From: Algibacter sp045066735
Lineage (GTDB): Bacteria; Bacteroidota; Bacteroidia; Flavobacteriales; Flavobacteriaceae
NCBI RefSeq assembly: GCF_045066735.1
Contig: NZ_JBISHH010000026.1
Location: forward strand, 496,001 to 560,000
Direction: 5' to 3'
Length of the DNA stretch: 64,000 nucleotides
Position numbers and translations under genes: made by a program. The notes under the pieces were generated by a model. It made no database searches, was not told where the DNA came from, and was given only the letters and a program-made list of their open reading frames with translations. Of this stretch, positions 34,705 through 42,913 are shown one piece after another (the stretch's first letter is position 1; every line of letters starts with the position of its first letter).

Positions 34705-36048
34705 ATGTCCGATGATTTTGATTTATTAGAAACCTCTTCCAACGAAAAAACAGAAAAAGTAGATGTCAATTGGGGAAAAGCCATAGACACCATGAAATCT
34801 AAATTGTCTCAAGAGGACGATCCAGAAGTGCGTCAAAAAATTCTAAATGCCACCTTGGATGATGTTGTTCATATGGCAGAAAAAGATCGTTCTACATTAT
34901 TAGATGCAATTAAAGATTTAACAGACTATCAAGATGAAGTTGGTATTATGTTTGAGAAATTCTCAGCGTTAAATCCAACAGAACAAAAGGTGATAGATGA
35001 TGCTCAAAAAGCATTAGAACGCGCCAGAGTAGAACTAGAAGATGCAGAAAATAAAGCAGATACTTGGTGGAATAACCTATGGGGACGTAAAAGTAAAATT
35101 AAAAAAGAACAAGCCGAATATAAAGAAGCAGAAAAAGTACGTGCAGGAGCAGATAACAAAGCAAAAGCCATGTTTCAGGAACGCATAGAAAGTGCAGATA
35201 TACAAACACTTTTAAGCGAGCTATCTTATAAATCTCAAGCTGCAGTAACACGTTTAAAAAATCGTGAAGTAGAAATTAAAGAGGTTGAAGAAAAACTTAA
35301 AGACGCTATTGTAGAAGCTTCTAAAAACCATACTAAAGCTTTAGAGAAAAAGAAAGAAGTAGAAGGAAAGTTAGAAGAGCAGTACGCTTTATTAAAACAA
35401 GCACGCCAAGAACTAGAAGATATTGCCGATAAGCAATCTACCGAGTATTCTGAGGCTATTGGTAAAATGACGGCTTTAGAACAAAAAGTAGAAGAGTTAG
35501 AAGGTCTTAAAAATGCTTACACTACGCTGGCTGCCAGTAAAGATAGTTTCGTCCATAAGCATAATTTAACTATAAAAGTATTAACGTCTTTGCGTAGTAA
35601 CTTGCAAACGCACCGTGCAAAATTAAAGTCGGATACAGAAGAGCGTCTTAAATATTACGATGGTTACGTTGTGGCTTTAAAAGCGAGAACAGATCAGGAA
35701 TTTGCGGCAATTTTAGAGCATTTAGGTGTTAAAACAGATGAGCATATTGGTCAAACTCTAGCATCTATGCATACAGCAAGTGCTAAAGCGCGTCAAGACA
35801 TGATGGATAATATTCCTGTACACGAAAAAGTTATGCAAGGTGTTTACAGTAGTTATGCCGAGGCTTTACAAGAAATTCGTGCAAAGGATGGCGAAATTCA
35901 AAAGAACTTTGCAGAGCGTTACGGTATTGACATGAAAGAGATTTTTGAAGATTATTATAAAGCAGATGCAAATACACCTGCAGACAATAATGGCGAGCCA
36001 ACTCCAAAAGCAAAACCAGAAGCAGCCGAAGACGATTTGTTAAGTTAA
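34705..36048 (+). CDS. Large cytoplasmic coiled-coil protein, first gene of the AAA operon
   Basis: The 447-aa protein has no signal peptide or membrane helix and is overwhelmingly helical. An acidic N-terminus precedes VHMAEKDRSTLLDAIKDLTD and a Trp-rich hinge, TWWNNLWGRKSKIKKEQAEY (about 122-141). Long heptad coils follow (about 165-285), then SKDSFVHKHNLTIKVLTSLRSNL. The C-terminal tail is acidic and ends EDDLLS. Flavobacterial homologues are sometimes labelled 'microtubule-binding', a coiled-coil artefact. The hinge-plus-helical layout reminds me of TelA/YceH-type toxic-anion-resistance proteins and, more distantly, PspA/ESCRT-III coils. I cannot prove either. It is probably a partner or substrate of the AAA ATPase downstream. 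Confidence 0.85.
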   Translation: MSDDFDLLETSSNEKTEKVDVNWGKAIDTMKSKLSQEDDPEVRQKILNATLDDVVHMAEKDRSTLLDAIKDLTDYQDEVGIMFEKFSALNPTEQKVIDDAQKALERARVELEDAENKADTWWNNLWGRKSKIKKEQAEYKEAEKVRAGADNKAKAMFQERIESADIQTLLSELSYKSQAAVTRLKNREVEIKEVEEKLKDAIVEASKNHTKALEKKKEVEGKLEEQYALLKQARQELEDIADKQSTEYSEAIGKMTALEQKVEELEGLKNAYTTLAASKDSFVHKHNLTIKVLTSLRSNLQTHRAKLKSDTEERLKYYDGYVVALKARTDQEFAAILEHLGVKTDEHIGQTLASMHTASAKARQDMMDNIPVHEKVMQGVYSSYAEALQEIRAKDGEIQKNFAERYGIDMKEIFEDYYKADANTPADNNGEPTPKAKPEAAEDDLLS

Positions 36049-36074
36049 AATAGTAAAATAAAGTTGAGCGTTTC

Positions 36075-36121
36075 TTTTTACAATACTACAAGTTTTTTTA
36101 AACCTTACAGTATTGTAAAAA
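36075..36121. repeat. Inverted repeat (13-bp perfect hairpin) inside the operon
   Basis: TTTTTACAATACT (36075-36087) pairs perfectly with 36109-36121 around a 21-nt AT-rich loop, 27 nt after the coiled-coil gene. No T-run follows, so it may be an mRNA processing or stability element, or partial attenuator, and not a full terminator. Repeat copy B begins directly after it. Confidence 0.6.
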
Positions 36122-36194
36122 GTCAGGCTTTCACTACTCGCTCCCTCCTAAGGTCGGGGAGCTTAAACAAGCCGTTCAATCCTTAACGCGGGGC
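36122..36194 (+). repeat. Dispersed intergenic repeat, copy B
   Basis: This block carries the family hallmarks GTCAGGCTTTCACTA at the left and GCCGTTCAATCCTTAACGC at the right, with a divergent centre. It lies in the 242-bp gap between the first two genes of the operon. The middle differs from copies A and C and is closer to copy D. Confidence 0.72.
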
Positions 36195-36290
36195 AAATTG
36201 CAGAGGGGTTTATATACTTCCCAAAAACAATATCAACCGTAACTTAAAGCAAATAACTATCTGTAAAAGATTCATATTTAATTAAAATAA

Positions 36291-37355
36291 ATGTCAATAA
36301 ACCAAATAGTTACCCCATTAGACTCTGCCATTCTTGATTCCAAAGAGCAGTATGTCTTTTATCATAAAATGGTCGACTTTGTTTTTAAAGAACTTATAGT
36401 TGCCGTGCAAAGGCAAAAACTTTGTAACGATCAGGAGGTTCAATTATTCAAGCAATATTCAGATTTACTTTTATATTCCATTGAAGCCATGCGTATTAAA
36501 TATATGTACGATGATGAAGATAATATGAAAGTCGATTTAACCGAGTCTGGTTTTCCAAATTATTTAGAATTCCGATATCTGTTTAACGATCTTGAGTTAC
36601 GACAAGAATATCTAGAAAAGCTAACACCAATAGCAACTTTAAAAGAAGATTTTTTAAACACCTTAATGCATAAAAAACAACCCATTTCTAAACGGAAGTT
36701 GTTTCAAGCGGCATCTATTGTGTATTATTCTTCAGTAAAGAAAGAATATATTTTTAATCGTTTTGTACAAGGTAAAATATTAGGAGCGCCGCAAAACTCG
36801 GTAGCCGATTTGTTAGTAAGTTGGTCCTTTTTTGATGTATCATTAAATCGGCCGTTTGTTTGTTTTATGTATTTTAATTTCGATGGTACACGAATAAACG
36901 ATTATAAAGATGAAATTTACGAGGTTTTAAAAACCACATCAGACCGTAAAATGTCGTTAGATACTATGGCGTATACCATAGATAGAAAATTACCAAAAGT
37001 ATCACCAAAACTTATAAAGCGTGTAGATTTAGGTCCAATACACAACGTATTTGCAAAAGATGAAAATTTAGTAACCCATACTATTTTAGAATCTATTGGT
37101 AAAAAGGAAATTCCCTTAGAATCTTATGCCATTTCTTTAGAAATAGATGAAGTTGCATCTGGAAGTGAATTTAAAGAAGGTAGTTTTTTTAGCAAGCAAA
37201 CCCTTCAAAAATGGGATACGGTATTTAAGCAAAAGTACATTTTTGCACCACACCGAATTATTCAATTATTATACAATAAAACGCCAGAGTTATTAAATGG
37301 TTTAGCGAAAGCACCTTTTGAAGTCTCAAGTTTAAAAATAGATATTAAAAAATAA
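36291..37355 (+). CDS. Conserved-looking hypothetical protein, second gene of the AAA operon
   Basis: I do not recognise a family. The 354-aa protein is soluble, with no signal peptide. The N-terminal third is helical (YVFYHKMVDFVFKELIVAVQRQK). A mixed region follows with LVSWSFFDVSLNRPFVCFMYFNF and a basic patch, KLPKVSPKLIKRVDLGP. The C-terminal part resembles a degraded nucleotide-binding or helical bundle fold but has no P-loop. Its position directly before the AAA gene suggests it is an adaptor or regulatory partner of the ATPase. Confidence 0.8.
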   Translation: MSINQIVTPLDSAILDSKEQYVFYHKMVDFVFKELIVAVQRQKLCNDQEVQLFKQYSDLLLYSIEAMRIKYMYDDEDNMKVDLTESGFPNYLEFRYLFNDLELRQEYLEKLTPIATLKEDFLNTLMHKKQPISKRKLFQAASIVYYSSVKKEYIFNRFVQGKILGAPQNSVADLLVSWSFFDVSLNRPFVCFMYFNFDGTRINDYKDEIYEVLKTTSDRKMSLDTMAYTIDRKLPKVSPKLIKRVDLGPIHNVFAKDENLVTHTILESIGKKEIPLESYAISLEIDEVASGSEFKEGSFFSKQTLQKWDTVFKQKYIFAPHRIIQLLYNKTPELLNGLAKAPFEVSSLKIDIKK

Positions 37356-37365
37356 AAAAGTATAC

Positions 37366-37425
37366 AGTTGCAGTATTCAGTCTCAGTTTTTGGGACTGAT
37401 TACTGAAAACTGAATACTGCCAACT
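37366..37425. repeat. Inverted repeat between the hypothetical and AAA genes
   Basis: AGTTGCAGTATTCAG (37366-37380) pairs with CTGAATACTGCCAACT (37410-37425) with one bulged C. Inner copies of CAGT/ACTG words (CAGTCTCAGTTTTT, ACTGATTACTGAAAACTG) fill the loop, so alternative pairings are possible. It occupies nearly the whole 76-bp gap. It could tune expression of the ATPase relative to upstream genes. Confidence 0.65.
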
Positions 37426-37431
37426 AAAAAA

Positions 37432-39393
37432 ATGGAACACAACTCAACTTTCCCGATAAAACTTACTGAACTCGATATGCTTCGTGACGAGGCTTCATCA
37501 TACTTAAAAAGTGTGCAATGGGAACAAGGCTCAAGAGCGAAAAATAAAGATAAGGATGCTAAAGACGAATCTATTTTACTCTATTTATCTAGAGCAAATA
37601 GCGGTTCTTCAGTAGAGATTACCTCGGTTTCTAAAACGATTTTAGCCTTAAAAAAACGATTATTACCCGATTCTGTAGCGCTTCCTATTCATTTAAATCA
37701 AACTCTTTATGCTGTGCAAGAAGGGATTACTTTGGGTATTTGGATTAAGGATAGTTATTATGATGCTTCGGGATTATCTAGTTTAAACGAAAATAAATCG
37801 GCTTTAGATTCTAACGGAAAACGTGAGTTCGAAAGTAAAATGCATACCGCAACGGCATTCATGTTATTTTCAACAGCTTATAAAATTCTAAACGATTTAA
37901 AACCTTTTGCTTCAGACGATTTATCGGTTATGAAACAGAAATTTGCCGGTATTCCAGAGGTTTCATTGTTATCACCTTTAAAAGGGATTGCTTGTAGTTT
38001 GTTTTATTTTGATAAATACCTTGGACACCCGGAAATTGTAAAGTCTGATAAAGATGTTATCGATTTTACAGTGGTATATTTTGAGGCTTTAATTGGCGAA
38101 ATTCAACTTAGAAAAAGTAGTTTAGAGTATACGGAAACCATTGAAGATAGAACGTATAAACTCGAAAAATCGGAATTTGCTATATCTGGCTGGAATAATG
38201 TGTTTTCAGGAACTGCCAAAAGTATTGAATTCAACAAAATAAAATTTGAACAAATTGTAGGTAACCGAGATGCGAAGCACTTTGCGCGTCGTTTAACAGA
38301 GCGTATGCTGAGTTACGATTTTACCGCAAAAAAGAATCCGTTTCAGGAACTTGGAGGGTTTATGCCGGTTTTTATGGGCTACGGAATTCCTGGTACAGGA
38401 AAGAGTATGCTTATTGCGGCTATTGCAACACGTCTAAAAGAGCATTGTGATAATTTAGAAATCCCGTTTTTGTTTCACCCGATGCCAGATACTTTAATTT
38501 CCACTTTTCAAGGTGGATCGGCAGAAAAAATGGTAGAGTGGATGAAACCGATGCAAGATCCTACAAAATTGATTTTCGCACCTATTGATGATGCCGAAAA
38601 CAATTTACAAGAGCGTACAGCTCAAGGCGTATCTGCAGGTGTAAAAGAAGTTATTGGCGTGTTTTTACGGTATACAGAGGGCGCTTATGCCGTAAATTAC
38701 GGTAACAGTTCTATTGGTTTGTTTACCAATTTACCAGAAATGTTAGATAAGGCCGTGATTTCTCGTGTACAAGGTCGTTTTAAAATTGATGGAGCCCGTA
38801 CGGAACACGATTTTTTAGATCAAGATTACATTTGGTGGAATAAACTAAACCAATCTTTACCCGATTTTGTAAACATGGAAAACCCTGAAAGTTATAAGTA
38901 TTTAAGCGATCAAGGGCTTTCTAAAAATATGGGGGAAATATTAAATACATCTAGTAAACCTAGTGAAGCGAGAGTACATGCTATTTGCGATAAGGTGGAA
39001 GCTAAATTTAAAAGTAACGAGCATTTGTTTTACGCTAATTTGTATCAAGAAATGCAAAAGGCTTTCCCGTTCTTTTCATCTCGTGATGTTAGAAATATTC
39101 AGTCGGCTATTTCTTTACGTCTAACCGATTTTGATTTAGAAGAAAGTTGGTTCGAAAACCCTGAAACTTATTTCAAACAAGATTACAACACTAAGTTTAA
39201 TATGCTTCAGGAAGTGATGAAAGGGAATATGAAAGGTTTAGATTTCTCTGAAATTAGACGTCAGGAAGTAGTACGTTACTTAGATAACGTTGCCACTATT
39301 GCCGATACCGATTTTAAACGCAAAGTAGACGCTAGAGTAAACCAAATAAATATAGAAACCGCGGCAAGAAAAACTTTCGAAAATGGCATCTAA
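37432..39393 (+). CDS. Classic AAA-type ATPase (Vps4/katanin-like motif order) with N-terminal helical domain
   Basis: The 653-aa soluble protein has an N-terminal region of about 300 residues with no recognised domain. The AAA module follows: Walker A GIPGTGKS at 318-325, pore-loop-like segment ISTFQGGSAEKMVEWM at 356-371, Walker B-like LIFAPIDDAEN at 380-390, sensor-1 FTN at 431-433, then LPEMLDKAVISRVQGRF with candidate arginine fingers Arg445 and Arg449. The spacing of pore loop, Walker B and second region of homology follows classic AAA proteins (Vps4, katanin, p97), not Clp or Lon. Asp387 replaces the usual catalytic Glu of D-E. It probably threads or remodels a protein partner. The 3' end overlaps the NUDIX gene by 11 nt. 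Confidence 0.9.
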   Translation: MEHNSTFPIKLTELDMLRDEASSYLKSVQWEQGSRAKNKDKDAKDESILLYLSRANSGSSVEITSVSKTILALKKRLLPDSVALPIHLNQTLYAVQEGITLGIWIKDSYYDASGLSSLNENKSALDSNGKREFESKMHTATAFMLFSTAYKILNDLKPFASDDLSVMKQKFAGIPEVSLLSPLKGIACSLFYFDKYLGHPEIVKSDKDVIDFTVVYFEALIGEIQLRKSSLEYTETIEDRTYKLEKSEFAISGWNNVFSGTAKSIEFNKIKFEQIVGNRDAKHFARRLTERMLSYDFTAKKNPFQELGGFMPVFMGYGIPGTGKSMLIAAIATRLKEHCDNLEIPFLFHPMPDTLISTFQGGSAEKMVEWMKPMQDPTKLIFAPIDDAENNLQERTAQGVSAGVKEVIGVFLRYTEGAYAVNYGNSSIGLFTNLPEMLDKAVISRVQGRFKIDGARTEHDFLDQDYIWWNKLNQSLPDFVNMENPESYKYLSDQGLSKNMGEILNTSSKPSEARVHAICDKVEAKFKSNEHLFYANLYQEMQKAFPFFSSRDVRNIQSAISLRLTDFDLEESWFENPETYFKQDYNTKFNMLQEVMKGNMKGLDFSEIRRQEVVRYLDNVATIADTDFKRKVDARVNQINIETAARKTFENGI

Positions 39394-39970
39394 AAGATTA
39401 AAAAATATAAAAAGCACGTTGCTTTCTGATAATTATTACATTCTTAAAAAATTAAGTTTCGACTATTTAATGTCTAACCGTACTTGGGTTAACCAAATGC
39501 GCGAAGTTTACGATAGAGGAGACGGGGCGGGAATTTTACTTTACAATACCGAAAAACAGACGGTTATTTTAACTAAACAGTTTAGAATGCCTACGTATCA
39601 AAACGATAACGAGGATGGCTTTTTGGTAGAAATTACTGCTGGCATGTTGGATAAAGATAATCCGGAAGACTGTATTATTAGAGAAACCGAAGAGGAAGTA
39701 GGTTACCGTATAAATAAAGTAACCAAAGTTTACGAAGCCTATACATCGCCTGGTGTAATGACGGAGAAAATGCACTTTTTTATTGCTGAATATACCGATG
39801 ATATGAAGGTGAGCGAAGGCGGCGGTGTAGAAACTGAAACTGAAGATATTGAAGTGCTAGAATTACCCATTGAAGAGGCGATAGAGATGCTTAATAACGG
39901 TGAAATTCAGGATATGCGTACTATTGTTTTGTTGCAGTATGCTATTATTCATGGATTGGGTAAAGGTTAA
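39383..39970 (+). CDS. nudK: NudK-type NUDIX hydrolase (GDP-mannose pyrophosphatase-like)
   Basis: The 195-aa protein is clearly related to E. coli NudK over its length: LLSDNYYILKKLSFDY, REVYDRGDGAGILLYNT, TKQFRMPTY, the NUDIX helix GMLDKDNPEDCIIRETEEEV, then SPGVMTEKMHFFIAEY and EDIEVLELP. The NUDIX box has the one-residue shortening I recall in NudK. The E. coli enzyme cleaves GDP-mannose. The start lies inside the last 11 nt of the AAA gene, so translation is coupled; what a sugar-nucleotide hydrolase does with this ATPase is unclear. Confidence 0.92.
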   Translation: MASKRLKNIKSTLLSDNYYILKKLSFDYLMSNRTWVNQMREVYDRGDGAGILLYNTEKQTVILTKQFRMPTYQNDNEDGFLVEITAGMLDKDNPEDCIIRETEEEVGYRINKVTKVYEAYTSPGVMTEKMHFFIAEYTDDMKVSEGGGVETETEDIEVLELPIEEAIEMLNNGEIQDMRTIVLLQYAIIHGLGKG

Positions 39971-40011
39971 AAAAACATGACTTTTATTTAATTTAAACAC
40001 TTAAAAAAAAT

Positions 40012-40473
40012 ATGAAAATAAATACATTACTATTTACAATATTAATTTCAATTTTAACTTTTAGTTCGTGTAGCGATGACGAAGACTCATCAACCGATTC
40101 TGATTTTTCTAATTTAATAGTTGGAATATGGGAAATCGATAAGCAATTATTAAATGATAATAATCTAGATTTTGAAGATGAGTGTCAGGCTATTGAGACA
40201 ACTGAATTTAAAATGGATGGTACTTTTTATATAACAGAATTGGATCCAGTAGGAGAAGATTGTGTGGAGGCAAACCCATCTCTAGGAAATTGGACTATTC
40301 AGAATTCAACAATTACAATGAACTATTCTCAAGTTGGAGATTTAACTGTAGACGAAACTTATATTTTTGAGATTTTAGAATTGTCGGATTCTAATTTAAA
40401 AATAAAAACTGATTCAGTTGATATCGACGGGGATGGAGAAGCGGATGATTTTGAATTACAATATGTAAAATAA
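40012..40473 (+). CDS. Lipocalin-like lipoprotein
   Basis: The 153-aa protein has a lipoprotein signal (LISILTFSSC, Cys20) and an Asp/Ser-rich tether. A small beta domain begins with LIVGIWEIDKQLL and contains FKMDGTFYI and LGNWTIQNSTITMNY, the pattern of the lipocalin-like domain common in Bacteroidota lipoproteins. Ligand unknown. It is in line with the operon, 41 nt after the NUDIX gene, but an outer-membrane lipoprotein fits poorly with cytoplasmic neighbours and may be a later insertion. Confidence 0.82.
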   Translation: MKINTLLFTILISILTFSSCSDDEDSSTDSDFSNLIVGIWEIDKQLLNDNNLDFEDECQAIETTEFKMDGTFYITELDPVGEDCVEANPSLGNWTIQNSTITMNYSQVGDLTVDETYIFEILELSDSNLKIKTDSVDIDGDGEADDFELQYVK

Positions 40474-40560
40474 AATATTCCAAAATTTATTAATATTTCG
40501 GAACCTCAAATCAAAGTATACCATGAGTAACAATAAGCTCAAAGTATTAAAGAAATAAAC

Positions 40561-41796
40561 ATGCAAAAATTACTAGAAGCGAATTTATACCGAAGCGAAC
40601 TCATTTCAGTGAGCGGGAAACTCGTCGAGCGTTACAATAAATGCTTGGTAAAGCTTGGTTTTTCGGAAACCAAATTAAAGTCTTTTCAAATTGATGGTAT
40701 TGGTTGGAGCCCACAAGTAGCAGAGGAAAAGGGTGAAGTAAATTACCTAAATAACGGTGAAGCAAATCCGCATGGTATTATAATTTCGCCTTTACAAAAA
40801 GGGAAACCGGTGTATTTACCGTTTCATACATTCGATAGAGAACTCATGAAATTTGTATTTAAAATTCATGGTGATAAAATTAAAGATATCACAAGAGATT
40901 GTGCTATTTGTTTAGATTTCGATCAAGGTATTGATGTGTTTTACGAGCCTTTAGATGTTTTAAAGTACAAAACGATAAATATCCATTTTCATTTAATAAA
41001 CGATTTGCTTAACGTTCAAAAACAGCAACGCGAACTGGTTAAAACTTTCAATAGAGATCAAAATTTCATAGATGAAAATATTCAAGCAACTTTATTACAA
41101 TCTGCTAAAAAACATGGCGATTTACGCGAGCGCGATTTAGATTTACACGAACTTCAATATACCGCGAGTTCGTTCTATACACGTGCTTTTGGTGGTGTTT
41201 ATGTACTGCGTGATTTTATTACGCCTATTGTTGTTTTTGAGGATGAAACCTGGCATAAGGAAGCTATAAAGGATACCAGTTACGAGGTTATGATTTTTCA
41301 TATTTCACAACCTGAACTTATGGCTAAGCTTCGTGATCACGTTATTATAGAATGCGATTTGGAAGAGGTTGTAAAAGATAAACGTTATGAGCGCGTAAAA
41401 AAATACGAGATGGCATCGTATTTAAAAAATACGCAACACCCTATAAAAGATATTTTAAACGACCCGATTTTATATAAAAGTTATTTAAATAAACTCGACA
41501 TTAAAGCACGTAAAAAGGTGATGAGTGTAGAGCGTTATTTAGAAAAACTAGAAACAAGTAATCAGTATAAAATTTCCGATATTGTAGATTCTAAAATGTA
41601 CGAAGCTTTGCATCAACCGCATTCATCGCTATCAGCTAAACATCAAGATTTAATTTGGATGCTCTTGGTTAATATTTCACCTAAAGATGTATTGTTTTTA
41701 TATTGGTTCGATAAAGAAGCGTTTTATAGTAGCTTTGAAACCTGGGATGAGTCTTTAAAAGATTGGGCAATAGAAACTATTAGTAACAATATTTAA
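40561..41796 (+). CDS. Conserved-looking hypothetical protein of the AAA operon, 411 aa
   Basis: I do not recognise a named domain. It is cytoplasmic, without signal or membrane helices. Notable stretches are RYNKCLVKLGFSETKLKSFQ and FQIDGIGWSPQVAEEKG near the N-terminus, GKPVYLPFHTFDRELMKFVF near 80-100, a mid-protein amphipathic segment (VQKQQRELVKTFNRDQNF), and a helical C-terminus. Its position after the NUDIX and lipoprotein genes on the same strand suggests membership in the same functional unit. Confidence 0.8.
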   Translation: MQKLLEANLYRSELISVSGKLVERYNKCLVKLGFSETKLKSFQIDGIGWSPQVAEEKGEVNYLNNGEANPHGIIISPLQKGKPVYLPFHTFDRELMKFVFKIHGDKIKDITRDCAICLDFDQGIDVFYEPLDVLKYKTINIHFHLINDLLNVQKQQRELVKTFNRDQNFIDENIQATLLQSAKKHGDLRERDLDLHELQYTASSFYTRAFGGVYVLRDFITPIVVFEDETWHKEAIKDTSYEVMIFHISQPELMAKLRDHVIIECDLEEVVKDKRYERVKKYEMASYLKNTQHPIKDILNDPILYKSYLNKLDIKARKKVMSVERYLEKLETSNQYKISDIVDSKMYEALHQPHSSLSAKHQDLIWMLLVNISPKDVLFLYWFDKEAFYSSFETWDESLKDWAIETISNNI

Positions 41797-41878
41797 AACA
41801 GAGAGACTTATATATTAAATAAGCATGTAATTTTTCCGCGAAAGCGATATAACATAGCATAATAACAAACAGAATAAC

Positions 41879-42394
41879 ATGACACTAGAACTTATAATTT
41901 TTATTGCAGCTATCCTTTTCGGAATTTTTATTTATTGGAGAGAGTCTAGAAATAATGGTCTTTACCGGTTTTTTAACAAGGTTATAAACTCTGAGGCATT
42001 GCAAATGAAACCTGACGATAAAACAGGTTTTGTGTATAAGCAATCGTTTTTATTACGCTTGGTTTTTATAGGTTTTCTCTTTCTTGTTGGTATTGTAATT
42101 GTTCGCTTTTTAGTTCCTATAGATGTGGCTACAATTTCTATATTCACTTCCATGATTGTTGGTACTATAGTAGGGACTTATTTGGCCAATTTTATATTTA
42201 AATCTAGTGAAGTTATTGAAGAGCAAACAGATTCTTTAGAAGATATGATGCACGATACTTTTGAAAAAGGTAAAGATTTTATTGAAGATTTAAAGAGTAA
42301 AGATAACGTTGAAATAGAAGCAGAAAAAATAGAGCAGCCTAAAGTCGAAGAGAAAAGCGCGCGAGAAAGATTGAAAGATAAGGGATTGTTGTAG
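41879..42394 (+). CDS. Three-helix membrane protein with acidic/basic C-terminal tail
   Basis: In 171 aa there are three membrane segments: LELIIFIAAILFGIFIYW, LRLVFIGFLFLVGIVIVRFLV and ISIFTSMIVGTIVGTYLANFIF. A charged, probably coiled-coil tail of about 65 residues follows (EEQTDSLEDMMHDTFEKGKDF... ending ARERLKDKGLL). It could be a membrane anchor for the cytoplasmic operon products. No family was recognised. Confidence 0.8.
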   Translation: MTLELIIFIAAILFGIFIYWRESRNNGLYRFFNKVINSEALQMKPDDKTGFVYKQSFLLRLVFIGFLFLVGIVIVRFLVPIDVATISIFTSMIVGTIVGTYLANFIFKSSEVIEEQTDSLEDMMHDTFEKGKDFIEDLKSKDNVEIEAEKIEQPKVEEKSARERLKDKGLL

Positions 42395-42442
42395 AATTTT
42401 TTTGAAAAAAGGATGTTTTATACTATTTAAATAAATGGAATT

Positions 42443-42856
42443 GTGATTAACGAGAAAGATACACTGCTTAGAGAAATTCAACGCCTAACCTTGCTTTTAA
42501 AAACATTAATTAGTAAAATTATAGATGTTGAGCCTAGCGATATCGATGTTGCACTGGAGGAGATGGATACGGTTTTAAAAAGTAATTTCAACCTATCTTT
42601 AAAAGCTATGGCTATTATGCCTAGCGATGAGTTTACAACCGTAATTACAAGTCTCAATGAGGCACATGTAGAAGAATTAACGCAACTTATTTTTGAAGTT
42701 TTGAGAAAAGTAAACCAAACAGATAAAACAACTGGTTTTGATACCGTAGAATTGATTAAAAAAAATATACTTTTGATTAACTTTTTAGATGAAAACTCAG
42801 ATACCTTTTCAATGGAAAGAATGGTAATGAAAAACACGTTGCAACAAGATTTATAA
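42443..42856 (+). CDS. Small helical hypothetical protein, 137 aa
   Basis: A soluble, helical protein begins at GTG 42443 and runs 48 nt after the membrane gene. Features are LLREIQRLTLLLKTLISKI, an acidic segment with VEPSDIDVALEEMD, and VEELTQLIFEVLRKVNQ. No signal peptide, no catalytic motif and no recognised family. It may be a helical adaptor for the neighbours. Confidence 0.75.
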   Translation: MINEKDTLLREIQRLTLLLKTLISKIIDVEPSDIDVALEEMDTVLKSNFNLSLKAMAIMPSDEFTTVITSLNEAHVEELTQLIFEVLRKVNQTDKTTGFDTVELIKKNILLINFLDENSDTFSMERMVMKNTLQQDL

Positions 42857-42913
42857 TGATTTCGCGCTAAGTGTAAATCAAAACGAAAAGAATAAAAATT
42901 TTACAATACAGAA

